From Branchiostoma lanceolatum (taxonomy: Eukaryota > Chordata > Leptocardii > Amphioxiformes > Branchiostomatidae), in contig NC_089727.1 in NCBI RefSeq assembly GCF_035083965.1, positions 11,289,501-11,353,500 on the forward strand: a DNA stretch of 64,000 nt. Direction: 5' to 3'. The position numbers and the translations under genes were made by a program. The notes below the pieces were generated by a model, which was given only the letters and a program-made list of their open reading frames with translations, was not told the origin of the DNA and did no database searches. Positions 63,752 through 64,000 of this stretch are shown here, one piece after another (the stretch's first letter is position 1; each line of letters opens with the position of its first letter).

Positions 63752-64000
63752 CTACAGACAGAAATGAAGTATAGCCTCTGCAAAGTACAGTCCATAATCA
63801 AACCTTAAGTGGCTGTGGACACACATGTGTGGGTAAAAAAACATGTCTTTGAAGGTAAAAGCCACCACAAATCTGGACATTGAAGCAAATGTTGAGGAAG
63901 ACCAAAATAACTTCAGCATACGAAAGTCCAAAGGACAAGGAGTGGAGTATATTTATCAAAAAACAAACTGTATGGTTTCTATATCATATTCGCCCAGTAG

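Overview
This window is animal genomic DNA. Its genes have short exons, GT-AG introns and poly(A) signals, in an AT-leaning background with CA/TG microsatellites, non-LTR retrotransposon remnants and small inverted-repeat elements. The gene content (a KLF5 that keeps vertebrate KLF5 blocks, an animal GH3-domain protein, FPGT and a 3CxxC/RTP-type zinc finger) and the compact gene structures best fit a cephalochordate (amphioxus, Branchiostoma). That assignment is an inference, because no species marker is present.

Layout. (1) 9-5085, minus strand: a complete ten-exon gene for a GH3-domain protein (GHDC-like, 606 codons). A CR1-like retrotransposon fragment sits in its first intron. (2) 6634-9276, minus strand: a complete five-exon gene for a membrane-anchored 3CxxC zinc-finger protein of the receptor-transporting-protein class (286 codons). 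(3) 10687-14117, plus strand: a complete four-exon gene for fucose-1-phosphate guanylyltransferase (FPGT, 602 codons), divergent from gene 2. (4) 14.1-29.1 kb: about 15 kb with no convincing gene, holding a LINE remnant and a MITE. (5) 29097-35310, minus strand: a KLF5 transcription factor gene with four coding exons (426 codons). (6) 35.3-63.5 kb: about 28 kb without a firm gene. It holds promoter-like CCAAT/ETS/CRE clusters upstream of KLF5, one GC-rich candidate exon at 41.6 kb, several inverted-repeat elements with 9-bp target duplications, long CA/TG microsatellites, and a tandem array of degenerate copies of a small membrane-protein exon near 57 kb. (7) 63548-63720, minus strand: the last coding exon of a second KLF gene whose remainder lies beyond the window.

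The genes do not form one pathway. GH3-type proteins belong to the adenylating-enzyme superfamily, FPGT makes GDP-fucose in the salvage route, the 3CxxC protein probably works in membrane-protein trafficking, and the two KLFs are GC-box-binding transcription factors. The most notable signals are the matching 28-bp first coding exons of the two neighbouring membrane-anchored genes, a family of fold-back elements with verifiable 9-bp duplications, a retrotransposon copy whose 5' end is folded back inside a 10-bp target duplication, tandem consensus CRE sites upstream of KLF5, the MS4A-like exon array, and the KLF5-KLF neighbourhood, which recalls vertebrate KLF5-KLF12 linkage. Exon borders were placed by hand from splice signals and phase continuity; no alignment or expression data were used.
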